This document shows positions 54,512 through 64,000 of a DNA stretch of 64,000 nt, piece by piece (the stretch's first letter is position 1; each line of letters opens with the position of its first letter). The notes under the pieces are model-generated. The model had not been told where the DNA came from. It saw only the letters and a list, made by a program, of their open reading frames with translations, and made no database searches. Position numbers and translations under genes: made by a program. The DNA lies in the NCBI GenBank assembly GCA_030425385.1, contig JAUIAH010000001.1, positions 124,001 through 188,000 of the forward strand. The letters are read 5' to 3'. Origin of the DNA: Verrucomicrobiia bacterium (GTDB lineage Bacteria; Verrucomicrobiota; Verrucomicrobiia; Verrucomicrobiales; DEV007).

Positions 54512-57500
54512 TCACTTCCCCGCAGAAGGTTCTCGGTAAGGTTGGCGCTGTTGGTAGAGGATCAATCGCTGTTGCACGGCATTGGCCAAGGTGGCATTGC
54601 CAGCGGCTTCAGCGAGCTTCAGCGCGTGGGTGGCGGTCTTCGCGGCTGCGGCAAAGTCTCCATTGGCGGCTTGGGCGGCGGCGAGCGTGTCGAGGATACC
54701 CGCACGCGGTTGGCCTGCGCTTTCGAGAGCGCGTTGGGCGAAGATCAGGGCTTCTTGTGGGTTCCGGATCTCGTCCTGCGTGCTAGTGGCCAGGATCCAG
54801 GCGAGTTCGTTGGCGGCCAATTCAGCGTTTGGCAAGATTCGCAGAGCCTGACGAAGATGAATGAGGGCTTTGTCAGGCTGACCCGCGCGCTTGAGGCTAT
54901 GGCCTAACCACAGGTGCGCGTTGCCATCTCCAGGGGTTGCTTGTGCCAGAATCTCGAAATGAGGCACGGCCTCAGGAGAGCGATTGGTTTGCACCAATGA
55001 CAGGGCCAACATCTTGCGCGTGTTGGCATTGCCAAGATCCGTTCGCAAGGAAGCAGCGAGATGCGGCACCGCCTTACCGTATCGGCGGTGTTTGAAGAGC
55101 AAGGTGGCGAGCTCTAACCGAACCAGATGCTTGTGTGGTGCCAAGGCGTGCGCGCGTTCATAAGCGCGAATGGCTTCGAGCTCGCGCTTCTGAATGCGCA
55201 GCTCGTTGGCAACCAAGTAGTAGGATTCGGAGAGGTCTTGTTGGGCGCGTTGGTCCGTGGAACTGGTGAAGGTGTCGAGGTAGCGCTTGGCGGCGGTCGG
55301 CTTGCCAAAACTCATGAACTTATCGATCATCACCGTGGGGGTGGCTGGCCAGGGGCTTTCCATCCAGGTGCCCGGGAAATGAGCAGCCGCGAGATGACGG
55401 GCCTCATCAGGAGCGCCTAACTTCGCGACGTCTTGAAGGAGTTGCTCGCTGGAAACGGGGCCTTTGTAGAGAAAGGCGGCGCGCCCTTGGGTGTCGATAA
55501 GGAGACTGCTAGGGATGGGAAGAGTCTCGAACTTGTCGAGCAAGGCACGTCCAGCGACTTCCAAGGTTTCCAGAAAGTCGGTGGTGGCCAAGCCGGTTTC
55601 TAGAGTGAGCGCGTGTTTATTCAGAAAACGCTGCACGGTCTGTTGCCGCTCGCTGAGGGGCGCATCGACATCATCCACACTGAGCGCCAAGATATGCAAG
55701 CCCGCATCATTGAGCGCTGCCTGATGCGCGTTCCATTCTTGCATTTCTGTCAGGCAAGGATGACACCAAGTCGCCCAGAGATTGACCAGCATGGGTTGCG
55801 CGTGCGTGAGGAGCGGGCGTGCTTCGCCTCGGAATGATTGATAGGAGGTTGCGGGAAAGGGCAAGGGAGACGCCATGACGATGCGTGCCCGCTGTGATGG
55901 CGGTGTGATCGGCTTGGCGTCGTGGAGGATCGGTTGCTGCGGAGCTTGCCAGGCTTGTGCGTTGCGTTGGCCTTTGGTGAGAGTGAAGAACTGTCCGGCG
56001 CGGAGGCCTTCGATGGCTTGGTATTCGGATTGACCGGGCCAACGCACTTCGGCGCGAGTGATGGTGGCGTCTTGGGGGAGGCCAAAGTGCAGCCAAGCAC
56101 TAGACTGCGCGAGGAAACCCTGCCCGGCGCGGACAGTGCGCACGTGTGGCTTGCCATTGACGGTGAGCCGCACCCGCGCACCGATCGCTTGGCCTAACAA
56201 GCGGATGCCGACAAAGGTATTCTTCGTGACGGAACGATTCTGCTGAAGGCGGAGTCGCGGCGCCGTGCGATTGGTGATCCAGAAATCCAAACGCCCATCG
56301 AAGTCCCAGTCTGTGACCCCAATGGAACGGCCATCGTCCAAGGTATCGAGGCCGCAGGCGCCTGACACATCCGCATATCGTGGGGTGCCATCGGCTGCCG
56401 CACCGAGATTGAGGAAAGCGCTATTGCGTTCGTAGCCGCTGTAGGAACGCCCTTCTTCTAACATCGTGTTTAACGCCTTCCATGCCTTGCGATAGGCATA
56501 GCTGGCATTCGGCGTCCGATTGGCCTCGGGGGATTGCGACGACACGCGCCGCCAGGCGAAACTTCACAAGTCGCCCGTGTCTTCCGTCGTGATCATGCCA
56601 TTGGCCACAATGAGGTCCTCGTGACCGTCGTTATTGAGATCCATGAAATTCGAACTCCATGCCCAACGCGCCATGTTGGCGCCAGACACGTGGGTGGCGT
56701 CTTCGAATGTGCCATCACCCTGATTCACATAAACCGAATTGCCGCGGGCATGGCGCCGCGCTTGAGCCTTGGTGTCTTTGCTAGCTTCCGGCAGGAAGGC
56801 ATCCTGCAGGGTGATGCGATTGCCTGCGTTGGACCACATGTTGCCCACATACAAATCCATCAGACCGTCGGCATTGTGATCACCCCAAGCTGCCGACATG
56901 CCGGGGCCAATGTCGACCACACCAGCCTCGACGGCGATGTCCGTGAAGCGACCGCCGTCATTGCGGAAGAGATTGTTTCTCCCAAAGTCATTGGACACGT
57001 AGAGATCCTGATCGCCATCGTTGTCGACGTCTTCCCAAGCACAGGCAAGGCTGAAACGCCGATTGTTCACGTCCATGCCCACTTCACGTGTCACGTCCAC
57101 GAAGGCAAAGTTGCCCTTGTTTCTTAAAAGCATGTTAGGTCCTCCATTGTTGGCGTCGTAGTAGGGCATGGGAATGCCGAGAGCACCTTGCTCGGCCTTC
57201 AACGCTCCGCTGGCATCGCGTCCGCAGACATAGAGATCGAGGAAACCATCGGCATCGTAGTCCGCTGCGGCCATGGAATTGATTTGCCCATCACTAGCAA
57301 TCTTGTCACGAGGGGTGAAGGTGCCTGAACCGTCATTCTCAAAGAAGACCACCGCCCAGGCCAGCGCCACGACAAGGTCATTGTCCGCGTCCTGGTCGAG
57401 ATCGATCAAGAGCCCGCTGCGGCAGAAGTCGAGCAGGGCCACACCAGCGTCTGGAGCCACGTCCCGCGCCGTGCCATCCGTCTCATGGAGCAAGAGGCGA

Positions 57501-58411
57501 TTGGGCAAGCCACCCGGTTGCAAGACATAGACATCATCGAGCAGATCGCCATTCACATCGCCCACGACCAGACCTTGCGCGCCTAACAAATCCGCCACCA
57601 AACTGCGATCCGAGCGCGACCGCCAGTAGTCGAAACTGTAAGCCAGGTGATCCGTGTAGGCGGGTTCACCGGCGAGCACTCTGGGGGCGATGTCTTCAAA
57701 CTCCAGGCGTCCCTCACTAGGAACGGCCTCTCGATACGCGCGCACCTCCACGTGACCAAGATGATAGGGCTCTGCAGGCGTCCATTGCGTGTGCCACACT
57801 GAGGTGATCTGATGCCAGCCCTCGGGGCGTTTCCCCCGAAACTCGAACAACAGATGCGCCTCAATCGTGTCCTCCTGTTGCTGAACATGCTTCACCTTGA
57901 ACTTGGCACGTTTGTCAGACGCTCCTTTCAAAGGCACTGCCAAATCCGTCAACGCCTCAAGAAACCCGTTCGATCCTGGAGGCGCCATCTCCCGGGCAGT
58001 GCTTTCTAAGATAGCAATCTCGTGTGTCTGATAGATTGCCTTGAGAGCGCTCGGACGCAGAGCGGTGCTCGTGATGGTTTCCGCCAAGGTCTTCTTCACC
58101 TTGATGAATGCCTCCTCATCTGGCGCCACGAGCCAAGCCGCCATGCCTTTCTTCAGCAGGCTGGAGATGCTCTCGGTAAACGCCTCGCTCTCCCAAGCCT
58201 CCGTCGATGGATCCACCTGTGCCCATTCCTCGGCAAGCCGAGTATGCGCCGCCAACCCGCGTTCTGGCAACTCGCCAAGAGAAGCTGCCTCGGCTTCGGC
58301 AGCCGCTTGAGGGTCATTGGAAACAGCTGTCGGCGTTTCCTTAACCTTGTCACCACAGCTAACAAGACTCAGCCCTAGCAAGACCAATCCGATCTGATGG
58401 AACCATCGCAT
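54512..58411 (-). CDS. CRTAC1-like lipoprotein: FG-GAP, UnbV, thioredoxin-like, TPR; predicted selenoprotein (UGA at 56566-56564)
   Basis: Paralog of the gene at 22408-26046, read as one protein of 1299 residues with Sec616. A conventional annotation would give 58411-56564 and 56545-54512. Signal MRWFHQIGLVLLGLSLVSC has its lipobox at Cys19. FG-GAP repeats (NNDGHEDLIVANGMI and others) lead to DTGDL-U, then SFAWRRVSSQSPE. After it come DWDFDGRLDFW, the UnbV part (VRAGQGFLAQSSAWLHFGL), a TlpA-like domain with WATWCHPC (near 880) and TPR helices. It is divergent from a LamG giant, 142 bp between starts. The second half lacks a signal peptide, so read-through is favoured over two genes. The long plus-strand frames across it are shadows. 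Confidence 0.8.
56536..56566 (-). promoter_or_regulatory. Predicted bacterial SECIS element, second copy
   Basis: The in-frame TGA (56566-56564) is followed on the minus strand by stem GCGGCG (56552-56547), loop CGTGT (56546-56542) and CGTCGC (56541-56536). The loop starts at +18 as in the first copy. Compared with that copy, one A-U pair is G-U and another is G-C, so pairing is kept while the bases change. Loop positions 2-3 are again G-U. Confidence 0.72.
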
Positions 58412-58553
58412 GAGGGGCGACGTTACCACCGGGGTGCTGTCTTCGCCAAGAGTGCAATCTGCTCTAGCGTGCAGAAATCACCGAGCAAGGGGCGTGCCTC
58501 TTAAGGAACTCTTGGTGCTTGTTTGCCACCAAGAAATTTCTCATGCTCCGCGA

Positions 58554-61500
58554 ATGACGATGCTCCGCTTCTTTCTTCTTCCTTTGTGGTGTGTGCTGGG
58601 AATGGCTGCCTTGTCCAGCGCGCCTGGTGCCGAGATGCTGGCCTACTATGGGTTTGAAGACGATTACACCGATGCCTCCGGCAAGGGGAACGATGCCTCA
58701 CCCTCACAGAATCCTGAACAGCTGGTCTTCGTGGACGGGTTTCGCGGCAAGTCCCTGAATATCATCGATCCCGACGTGGAAGCCAACTCGGGTGGACTGG
58801 TGGAAATTCCCATCAATGCCAATCCGAGCGAGCTGCCAGAGGTGACCTTTGGTGGTTGGGTGAATGTGGCCGAGGGCTTTGAGTTCGACGGCTTCATGGC
58901 CACGGACAATGGCGGTTGGGATCGTGGCATCACGGTGAATGCTGAAGCGACCAATGCCTTTGGGGTTGCGAGCGGTGCGGCGCCGACGCCGGGTGGTGCC
59001 ATCACGCCAGGGGAATGGCAGTATGTGGTGGCAACCTTTGATAGTGGCGAAGGCGTGTCGACGATCTACGTGGGCGACAACGTGGCTGCTACGCAAGCGG
59101 TCGAGGCGGCTTCTGGAGGAGACCTCACGGACGTAGGCGAACCGATCATCGAGTTAGGGCGTTACGACAATCAGGATTTCAATGGCTTGGTCGATGACAT
59201 CTTCGTCGTTGATGAAGCCCTCGACGCCCATCGTGTCGCCGCGATTCGCAATCTCCGCCTGAGCGCGCTCAACTATTCCCCAGTGCAGGCCACAGCGCTC
59301 TTTGCTTTGTTTGAGGGCGGGCTCAGTGGCGACATCGACGGCTTGGCATGGGAACCTGTCAGTGGATTGGGCGGACCGTCTCCTGGTGCGGTCGTAGATG
59401 CGGGCGATGGGACATTTGCCGTGCTGTTAGACGATGCGGGCAATGGGATGCAGAGTGGCACCGTAGCCGTCGACACCGATTCCGACGACGATGGCCTTGA
59501 GGATGCCTGGGAGCTGGCTCAGTTTGGCAACCTCGATGAGACCGCCGAGGGCGATCCTGATGGCGATGGTCTTACCAATGCACAAGAGCAAACACGCGGC
59601 ACACGCCCTGGGGCGAGTGATTCGGACGGCGACGACCTCGCGGATGGGGCCGAGGTGAATGAGCACCAAACGGATCCCTTGGATGATGATAGTGATGATG
59701 ACGCGGCTTCGGACGGGGCAGAGATTGCCGCCGGAACCGACCCTAACAATCCCGCCAGTGTGCCTCGCGGACCATCTCCAGAGCTTCTGGCCTACTATGC
59801 CTTCGAGGACAACTACGACGATGGATCAGGAAGCGGTAACAACGCCATTCCAGCTCAGAATCCCGACGAGCTCCGTTTCGCGGACGACGGGTTCCGCGGC
59901 AAATCACTCCACATCAACGATCCAGACGCAGAGGCCAACTCCGGCGGATTGGTGACCATTCCCGTCAATGCCAACCCAAGCGAACTCCCAGGGGTCACCT
60001 TCGGTGGATGGGTCAATGTCGATGACACCTTTGAGTTCGACGGCTTCATGGCGATCGACAATGGCGGATGGGACCGCGGCATCACGGTGACGGATAACCA
60101 AGGAGGCGTCGGCTTTGGGGTGGCGAGTGGCGCGGCGCCCGTGGATGTCGGCGTCGTCACGCCGGGAGATTGGCAATATGTGGTAGCGTCCTTCGACAGT
60201 GAGGCAGGCGAAGCCTCGATCTACGTCGGCAATGCCATGGCCTCGACACAAATGTTAGAAACCGGCACAGGTGGTGACGCCACGGACGCCGGCGAAGGGG
60301 TCATTGAACTTGGTCGGTATGACAACCAAGATTACCATGGCTTAGTCGACGACGTGTTTGTCTTTGGCGCTGCGTTAGACGCCAACCGCATCGCGGCGAT
60401 TCGCAATCTCCGTCTCAGTGCACTCGACTACTCCCCCGAGCAGGTATCCTCGCTCTTCATTCTCTTCGACGGTGGCCTCACCGGTGTCGTCAACGCGTTA
60501 GGTTGGGAGCCGGTCAGCGGCTTGGACACGGCCATTCCCGGGGCCGTCGTCGACATCGGCGAGGGAAATGTCACCGTCTTGTTAGACAGTGCAGGCAACG
60601 GCATGCGGAGCGGTGCCATGGCAGATGCTGATTCGGATGGTGATGGGTTGGATGACATTTGGGAAACGGCCAATTTCGGAAACTTGGATCAGACGGCGGA
60701 AGGCGACGCCGATGCCGATGGGCTCTCCAACCTCGATGAATTCGAGCGCATGACCCGCCCTAACGTGAGCGATACCGACCGCGATGGTCTTGCCGATGGC
60801 GCCGAGGTCAACGAGCACATGACGGATCCGCTCGCCTTGGACACAGATGGCGACGGCGTTTCTGACGGTTTCGAGCTGGCCACTGGCAAAGACCCCAACG
60901 ATCCGACCAGCGTGCCCCGCGATCCAGCCCCTGAGCTCCTTGCTTACTTTGACTTCGAAGGCACCTATGAGGATTTGTCAGGGAATGGCAACGATGCCCG
61001 TCCGGAGATGAATCCCGATCAACTCGCATTCACTGACGGCTTGCGCGGTCAAGGGGTGGATATCAACGACCCGGATGCGGAAGCCAACACAGGGGGTTCC
61101 GTCAATATCCCGGTAGACGTCAATCCATCCGTGGAACCCGAGGTCTCCTTCGGTGGCTGGGTGAACGTGGAGACCTTTGAATTCGACGGCTTCATGGCGA
61201 TCGACAATGGCGGTTGGGACCGCGGGATCACGGTGACGGATAACCAAGGTGGCGTCGGCTTTGGCGTGGCCAGCGGAGCGGCACCCGTCGATGTGGGGGA
61301 GGTCATTCCAGGTGAATGGCACTATGTCATGGCGACCTTTAGCGATGCCGATGGGCAGGCCGTGGTGTATGTGGGCAATGACGACCCTGACACTCAGACC
61401 ACACTCTCAGGCATGACTCCCGATGCCGGGCGCAGCGACGGTGAACCCGAGATTGAGATTGGCCGCTATGACAATCAGGATCTCGATGGTGTCGTCGATG

Positions 61501-62495
61501 ATATCGTCGTCTTCTCTGGCGCACTCTCCGCGCATCAGGCGAACGCCATCCGCAACCTCCGCCTCAGCGTGCACGACTACTCCCCGCAGCAAGCAGCCGA
61601 AGTCTTCGACCTCTTCTCGGCGGAATCTGGCGGCACCGTGGGTGGCTTCACTTGGACACCTGTTTCCGGACTGGATCCGAGTGAACCAGGGGCGGTGGAA
61701 GCGGTTGGAGCGGGATTCACCTTAGTGTTAGACGATACCGGAAACGGCATGATGTCGAGCGCAGCGGATCGCTTCGAGATCACCTCGATCACGCGTGATA
61801 GCCTCACGAGTGCGACCATTGTTTGGGAGACAAAGCCGTCCGTCTTCTATGCGGTGGAGGTCTCACAGAATCTCATTGATTGGGAGATCCTCGCGGAAGG
61901 GATCCAACCCGAGGATGCGCCTCTGAGCTACACAGATACGTCCGCCGAGATCGCCACGCAACCGGTGCGCTACTACCGCGTGCGTGAGCAGGCTCCGCCA
62001 GCAATCTTCGCAGATGGCTTCGAATCCGGGGCGGGTGCATGGACCGTGGGCGTGATCGTCGATTTCCCTGAAACAGGGACCACTTGGGAAGCAGGCCCCC
62101 CGACCAATGGACCCGCGACCGCCTACGCTGGAGCCAATGTCTTCGGCACGGGGCTCGCCGCTAACTATGAAGAAGCCACTGGCATCTACCTTCGCTCCCC
62201 TGTCATTGATCTCACCGGCGCAGGACGCGCCAAGCTAAGCTTCCATCATTATATGGAGGCGGCCGACGGCGAGGGAGGGCGGATCAACATCCTCAACCCA
62301 GATGGATCCATCCTTGTCGGTGGCCTCAAGCTCTACGTTGGCCCTAACGGGAACACCACCGATTGGGCCAGAGAATCTATCCGCTTGCCAGATCTCAATG
62401 CACCCGTTGTCATCGAGTTTGAATTTCTGTCAGGAGACGACGGTGATCCCACCAATCGTCCCGGGTGGTTCATTGATGACGTCGAGGTGGATTGA
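58554..62495 (+). CDS. Giant exported LamG / TSP3-repeat / choice-of-anchor J protein
   Basis: 1313 residues from ATG 58554 (ATG 58560 possible). Signal: TMLRFFLLPLWCVLGMAALS. Three LamG units, beginning MLAYYGFED, LLAYYAFED and LLAYFDFEG (about residues 25, 410 and 795), each hold FMAxDNGGWDRGIT. Between them lie calcium-binding TSP3-like repeats (DTDSDDDGLEDAWE, DADSDGDGLDDIWE). A fibronectin-like cap and an anchor-J domain with a DGFESGAGAWTVG start close the protein. Divergent from the second CRTAC1-like gene. Probable glycan-binding surface protein. The open frame extends back to 58410 without protein-like sequence. Confidence 0.9.
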   Translation: MTMLRFFLLPLWCVLGMAALSSAPGAEMLAYYGFEDDYTDASGKGNDASPSQNPEQLVFVDGFRGKSLNIIDPDVEANSGGLVEIPINANPSELPEVTFGGWVNVAEGFEFDGFMATDNGGWDRGITVNAEATNAFGVASGAAPTPGGAITPGEWQYVVATFDSGEGVSTIYVGDNVAATQAVEAASGGDLTDVGEPIIELGRYDNQDFNGLVDDIFVVDEALDAHRVAAIRNLRLSALNYSPVQATALFALFEGGLSGDIDGLAWEPVSGLGGPSPGAVVDAGDGTFAVLLDDAGNGMQSGTVAVDTDSDDDGLEDAWELAQFGNLDETAEGDPDGDGLTNAQEQTRGTRPGASDSDGDDLADGAEVNEHQTDPLDDDSDDDAASDGAEIAAGTDPNNPASVPRGPSPELLAYYAFEDNYDDGSGSGNNAIPAQNPDELRFADDGFRGKSLHINDPDAEANSGGLVTIPVNANPSELPGVTFGGWVNVDDTFEFDGFMAIDNGGWDRGITVTDNQGGVGFGVASGAAPVDVGVVTPGDWQYVVASFDSEAGEASIYVGNAMASTQMLETGTGGDATDAGEGVIELGRYDNQDYHGLVDDVFVFGAALDANRIAAIRNLRLSALDYSPEQVSSLFILFDGGLTGVVNALGWEPVSGLDTAIPGAVVDIGEGNVTVLLDSAGNGMRSGAMADADSDGDGLDDIWETANFGNLDQTAEGDADADGLSNLDEFERMTRPNVSDTDRDGLADGAEVNEHMTDPLALDTDGDGVSDGFELATGKDPNDPTSVPRDPAPELLAYFDFEGTYEDLSGNGNDARPEMNPDQLAFTDGLRGQGVDINDPDAEANTGGSVNIPVDVNPSVEPEVSFGGWVNVETFEFDGFMAIDNGGWDRGITVTDNQGGVGFGVASGAAPVDVGEVIPGEWHYVMATFSDADGQAVVYVGNDDPDTQTTLSGMTPDAGRSDGEPEIEIGRYDNQDLDGVVDDIVVFSGALSAHQANAIRNLRLSVHDYSPQQAAEVFDLFSAESGGTVGGFTWTPVSGLDPSEPGAVEAVGAGFTLVLDDTGNGMMSSAADRFEITSITRDSLTSATIVWETKPSVFYAVEVSQNLIDWEILAEGIQPEDAPLSYTDTSAEIATQPVRYYRVREQAPPAIFADGFESGAGAWTVGVIVDFPETGTTWEAGPPTNGPATAYAGANVFGTGLAANYEEATGIYLRSPVIDLTGAGRAKLSFHHYMEAADGEGGRINILNPDGSILVGGLKLYVGPNGNTTDWARESIRLPDLNAPVVIEFEFLSGDDGDPTNRPGWFIDDVEVD
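58635..61590 (+). repeat. Three LamG-encoding repeats in the 58.5-62.5 kb gene
   Basis: Copies at about 58635-59280, 59785-60430 and 60940-61590 share the GGWDRGIT block and the tail IRNLRLS. TSP3 segments (about 59460-59760 and 60620-60910) separate them. Confidence 0.75.
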
Positions 62496-62523
62496 TAATG
62501 GCCATCCGTTTGGAGAAGACCTG

Positions 62524-64000
62524 GTGATTTCTAACAATCACACTTCTTGGATCTCGATGCTCGCCGCATGGTGGGCATCACTGATAGTCGGTTCGGCGCA
62601 GGACAGCGTCGTCGTCTTCAATGAGGTCCACTACCGAACCACCGAGGGCGAGTCCGAGTGGATCGAACTCCACAATCAGATGGCAGCTGATGTGGATCTG
62701 TCAGGTTGGCGCCTGCGAGGCGGCATCCGCTTTGATTTCCCCGTAGGCACCGTGCTCGGTGGCGGCGAGTATCTCGTGGTCGCTGCCGATCCCACGGCCG
62801 TTCGGAATCGAGGCCCCTTCATCGAGCTGCTAGGCCCGTATGAAGGGCGACTCAACAATGGTGGCGAGACCATTCGCCTGGAAGATCGGTCCACATTAGG
62901 GACGGTTTCCGGTGGGACCCCGCGGCATCGGGTCATGGACGAACTGTCCTACCCCGGCGACGCCGTTTCCGAGGAATCACTTGGGTTCACTTGGGCGAAA
63001 CGCGATCCCGATGGAGGCACTGCCTTCGCCAGCAATTGGATGGTGAGCGCACGCGATGGCGGCACACCAGGGGCACGTAACTTTCGAGACGGCGTGCCTG
63101 AACGATCCATCGCAAGTCATATGTTAGGACCCTTGGTGATCAATGAGATCCTGTACCGAGCCCGCCCGCACTATGAGTCCGCTGCCATTTCTGGGGACTA
63201 TGATAGTTCCGTCCTCATCGAGACAAGCAGCTCCTGGAAAGCCGATACCAGCGGCGAAGAGCCCCCCGAAACGTGGATCGCAGGGGAGACCGATTGGCCC
63301 ACGATGGATGGTCCCTTTGGCGTCGGGTTGAGCAATGCCCCGGTCGCGGTCCAAGCGACGCTCCCGCTCAAGAAGGCGAATGGTGGCAGCGTGAATGTCT
63401 ATCATTTCACCCATGCCTTCCGCATCGAAGAGGGGGTATCATCGTGGCAAGACCTCGCGCTGGATCTGCTCGTGGACGATGGGGCCATCGTCTATCTCAA
63501 TGGGGAAGAGATTTATCGGAGGAATCTGCCAGAAGGCCCGTTGACCACGCGCACCTCAGCGGTGGAGCCCATGGAGACTTTGGAATGGATCGAGGTTCCT
63601 GGCATTGATCCCAATCGTCTTCAGGTCGGCGAGAATGTGCTCGCTGTGGCGGTGCATCAGCACTTCACGCTTTTCGAAAAGAGTGATGATGCCGTCTTTG
63701 CTGCTCAATTGCGGGGTCGCGTGGAAACGAAAGCACCCGTCCCGGCGCAACCCCACCGCGAGTCGAGCGAAGAGTGGATCGAACTCTACAACCGCAGTGC
63801 AGAGATCGTGGATCTGTCAGGATGGACGCTCAGCGGCGGTGTCGAGCACGAGATCTCGGAGGGAACGACTCTACCAGCGGGTGCCTATCTTGTGATCGAT
63901 TCCTTTCGTGGCACGTTGAGCAACGGGGGGGAACCGCTCATCCTTTCCAATGCCGACGGGCAGATCATCGATGAGGTGCACTACCGCGACAATGGGCGCT
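62524..64000 (+). CDS. Exported lamin-tail protein, 3' end cut by window edge
   Basis: The frame is open from GTG 62524 to the end (492 codons). GGAG lies 8 bp before this GTG; ATG 62557 is the alternative. A signal-like N-terminus (SMLAAWWASLIVGSAQ) precedes VVVFNEVHYRTTEGESEWIE, a lamin-tail domain with LSGWRL. A second part has VYLNGEEIYRRNLPE, a galactose-binding-like domain, then another lamin-tail copy (EEWIELYNRSAEIVDLSGW). It resembles the ends of the CotH-type giant at 2484, so a CotH core may follow beyond the window. The gene starts 28 bp after the LamG giant. Confidence 0.85.
   Translation, partial: MISNNHTSWISMLAAWWASLIVGSAQDSVVVFNEVHYRTTEGESEWIELHNQMAADVDLSGWRLRGGIRFDFPVGTVLGGGEYLVVAADPTAVRNRGPFIELLGPYEGRLNNGGETIRLEDRSTLGTVSGGTPRHRVMDELSYPGDAVSEESLGFTWAKRDPDGGTAFASNWMVSARDGGTPGARNFRDGVPERSIASHMLGPLVINEILYRARPHYESAAISGDYDSSVLIETSSSWKADTSGEEPPETWIAGETDWPTMDGPFGVGLSNAPVAVQATLPLKKANGGSVNVYHFTHAFRIEEGVSSWQDLALDLLVDDGAIVYLNGEEIYRRNLPEGPLTTRTSAVEPMETLEWIEVPGIDPNRLQVGENVLAVAVHQHFTLFEKSDDAVFAAQLRGRVETKAPVPAQPHRESSEEWIELYNRSAEIVDLSGWTLSGGVEHEISEGTTLPAGAYLVIDSFRGTLSNGGEPLILSNADGQIIDEVHYRDNGR

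Noticed and set aside
54419-54907. Plus-strand open frame of 162 codons
   Set aside because: Antisense to the TPR part of the second CRTAC1-like gene.
1-64000. Reassigned UGA (code 4 or 25)
   Set aside because: Many genes here end in TGA at the expected family length, for example mazG and aroC, so UGA is a normal stop.

Overview
The window looks like chromosomal DNA of a Verrucomicrobiota (PVC-group) bacterium. This is inferred from gene content and not from a marker gene: very large exported LamG proteins, CotH/lamin-tail proteins, an SHD1-domain hydrolase, two periplasmic sulfatases, a DUF1593 protein, a pseudo-rhomboid and CRTAC1-like FG-GAP/UnbV proteins, all in GC-rich DNA. There is no rRNA, tRNA or CRISPR array that I can recognise.

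Layout. 1-2.3 kb: alpha-E protein (cut by the edge) and circularly permuted ATP-grasp protein. 2.5-13.5 kb: giant CotH/lamin-tail protein, aroC, ROK-like kinase, ATP-grasp ligase, sulfatase. 13.5-30.9 kb: two LamG giants facing away from each other, the first CRTAC1-like selenoprotein candidate, and a repeat-built beta-helix protein. 30.9-46.7 kb: sigma factor operon (sigma gene broken by an amber codon), Hsp20, SDR, argC, dacB, small lipoproteins, pseudo-rhomboid, mazG, DUF1593 protein, second sulfatase, small hydrolase. 46.7-53.6 kb: accessory block with an IS, gene remnants, Fic, PadR, Tm-1-like/PEP-hydrolase pair, ParDE and a truncated Mrr-like gene fused to the broken end of an exported-protein gene. 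54.5-64 kb: second selenoprotein candidate, divergent LamG/TSP3 giant, and a lamin-tail protein cut by the edge.

Main discovery. Two paralogous lipoproteins (22408-26046 plus strand; 54512-58411 minus strand) share the architecture FG-GAP, UnbV, thioredoxin-like domain, TPR. Each is interrupted by a single in-frame TGA at exactly the same aligned position, directly after the peptide DTGDL, and the frame continues uninterrupted into SFxWRxV and the rest of the protein. In both, a 6-bp stem with a 5-nt loop starts at the same distance after the TGA (loop begins at +18). The two stems differ by base changes that keep pairing, and loop positions 2-3 are G-U in both, as in the E. coli fdhF SECIS. 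The downstream halves have no signal peptide although they carry exported-type domains. I read both as selenoproteins (Sec612 and Sec616) with bacterial SECIS elements. Each sits next to a giant LamG protein carrying a GGWDR motif, which suggests a cell-surface module with a redox component. No Sec machinery is in the window, so this remains a prediction.

The rest is consistent with a polysaccharide-degrading, surface-protein-rich organism. Housekeeping genes (aroC, argC, dacB, mazG) are scattered singly among exported proteins.
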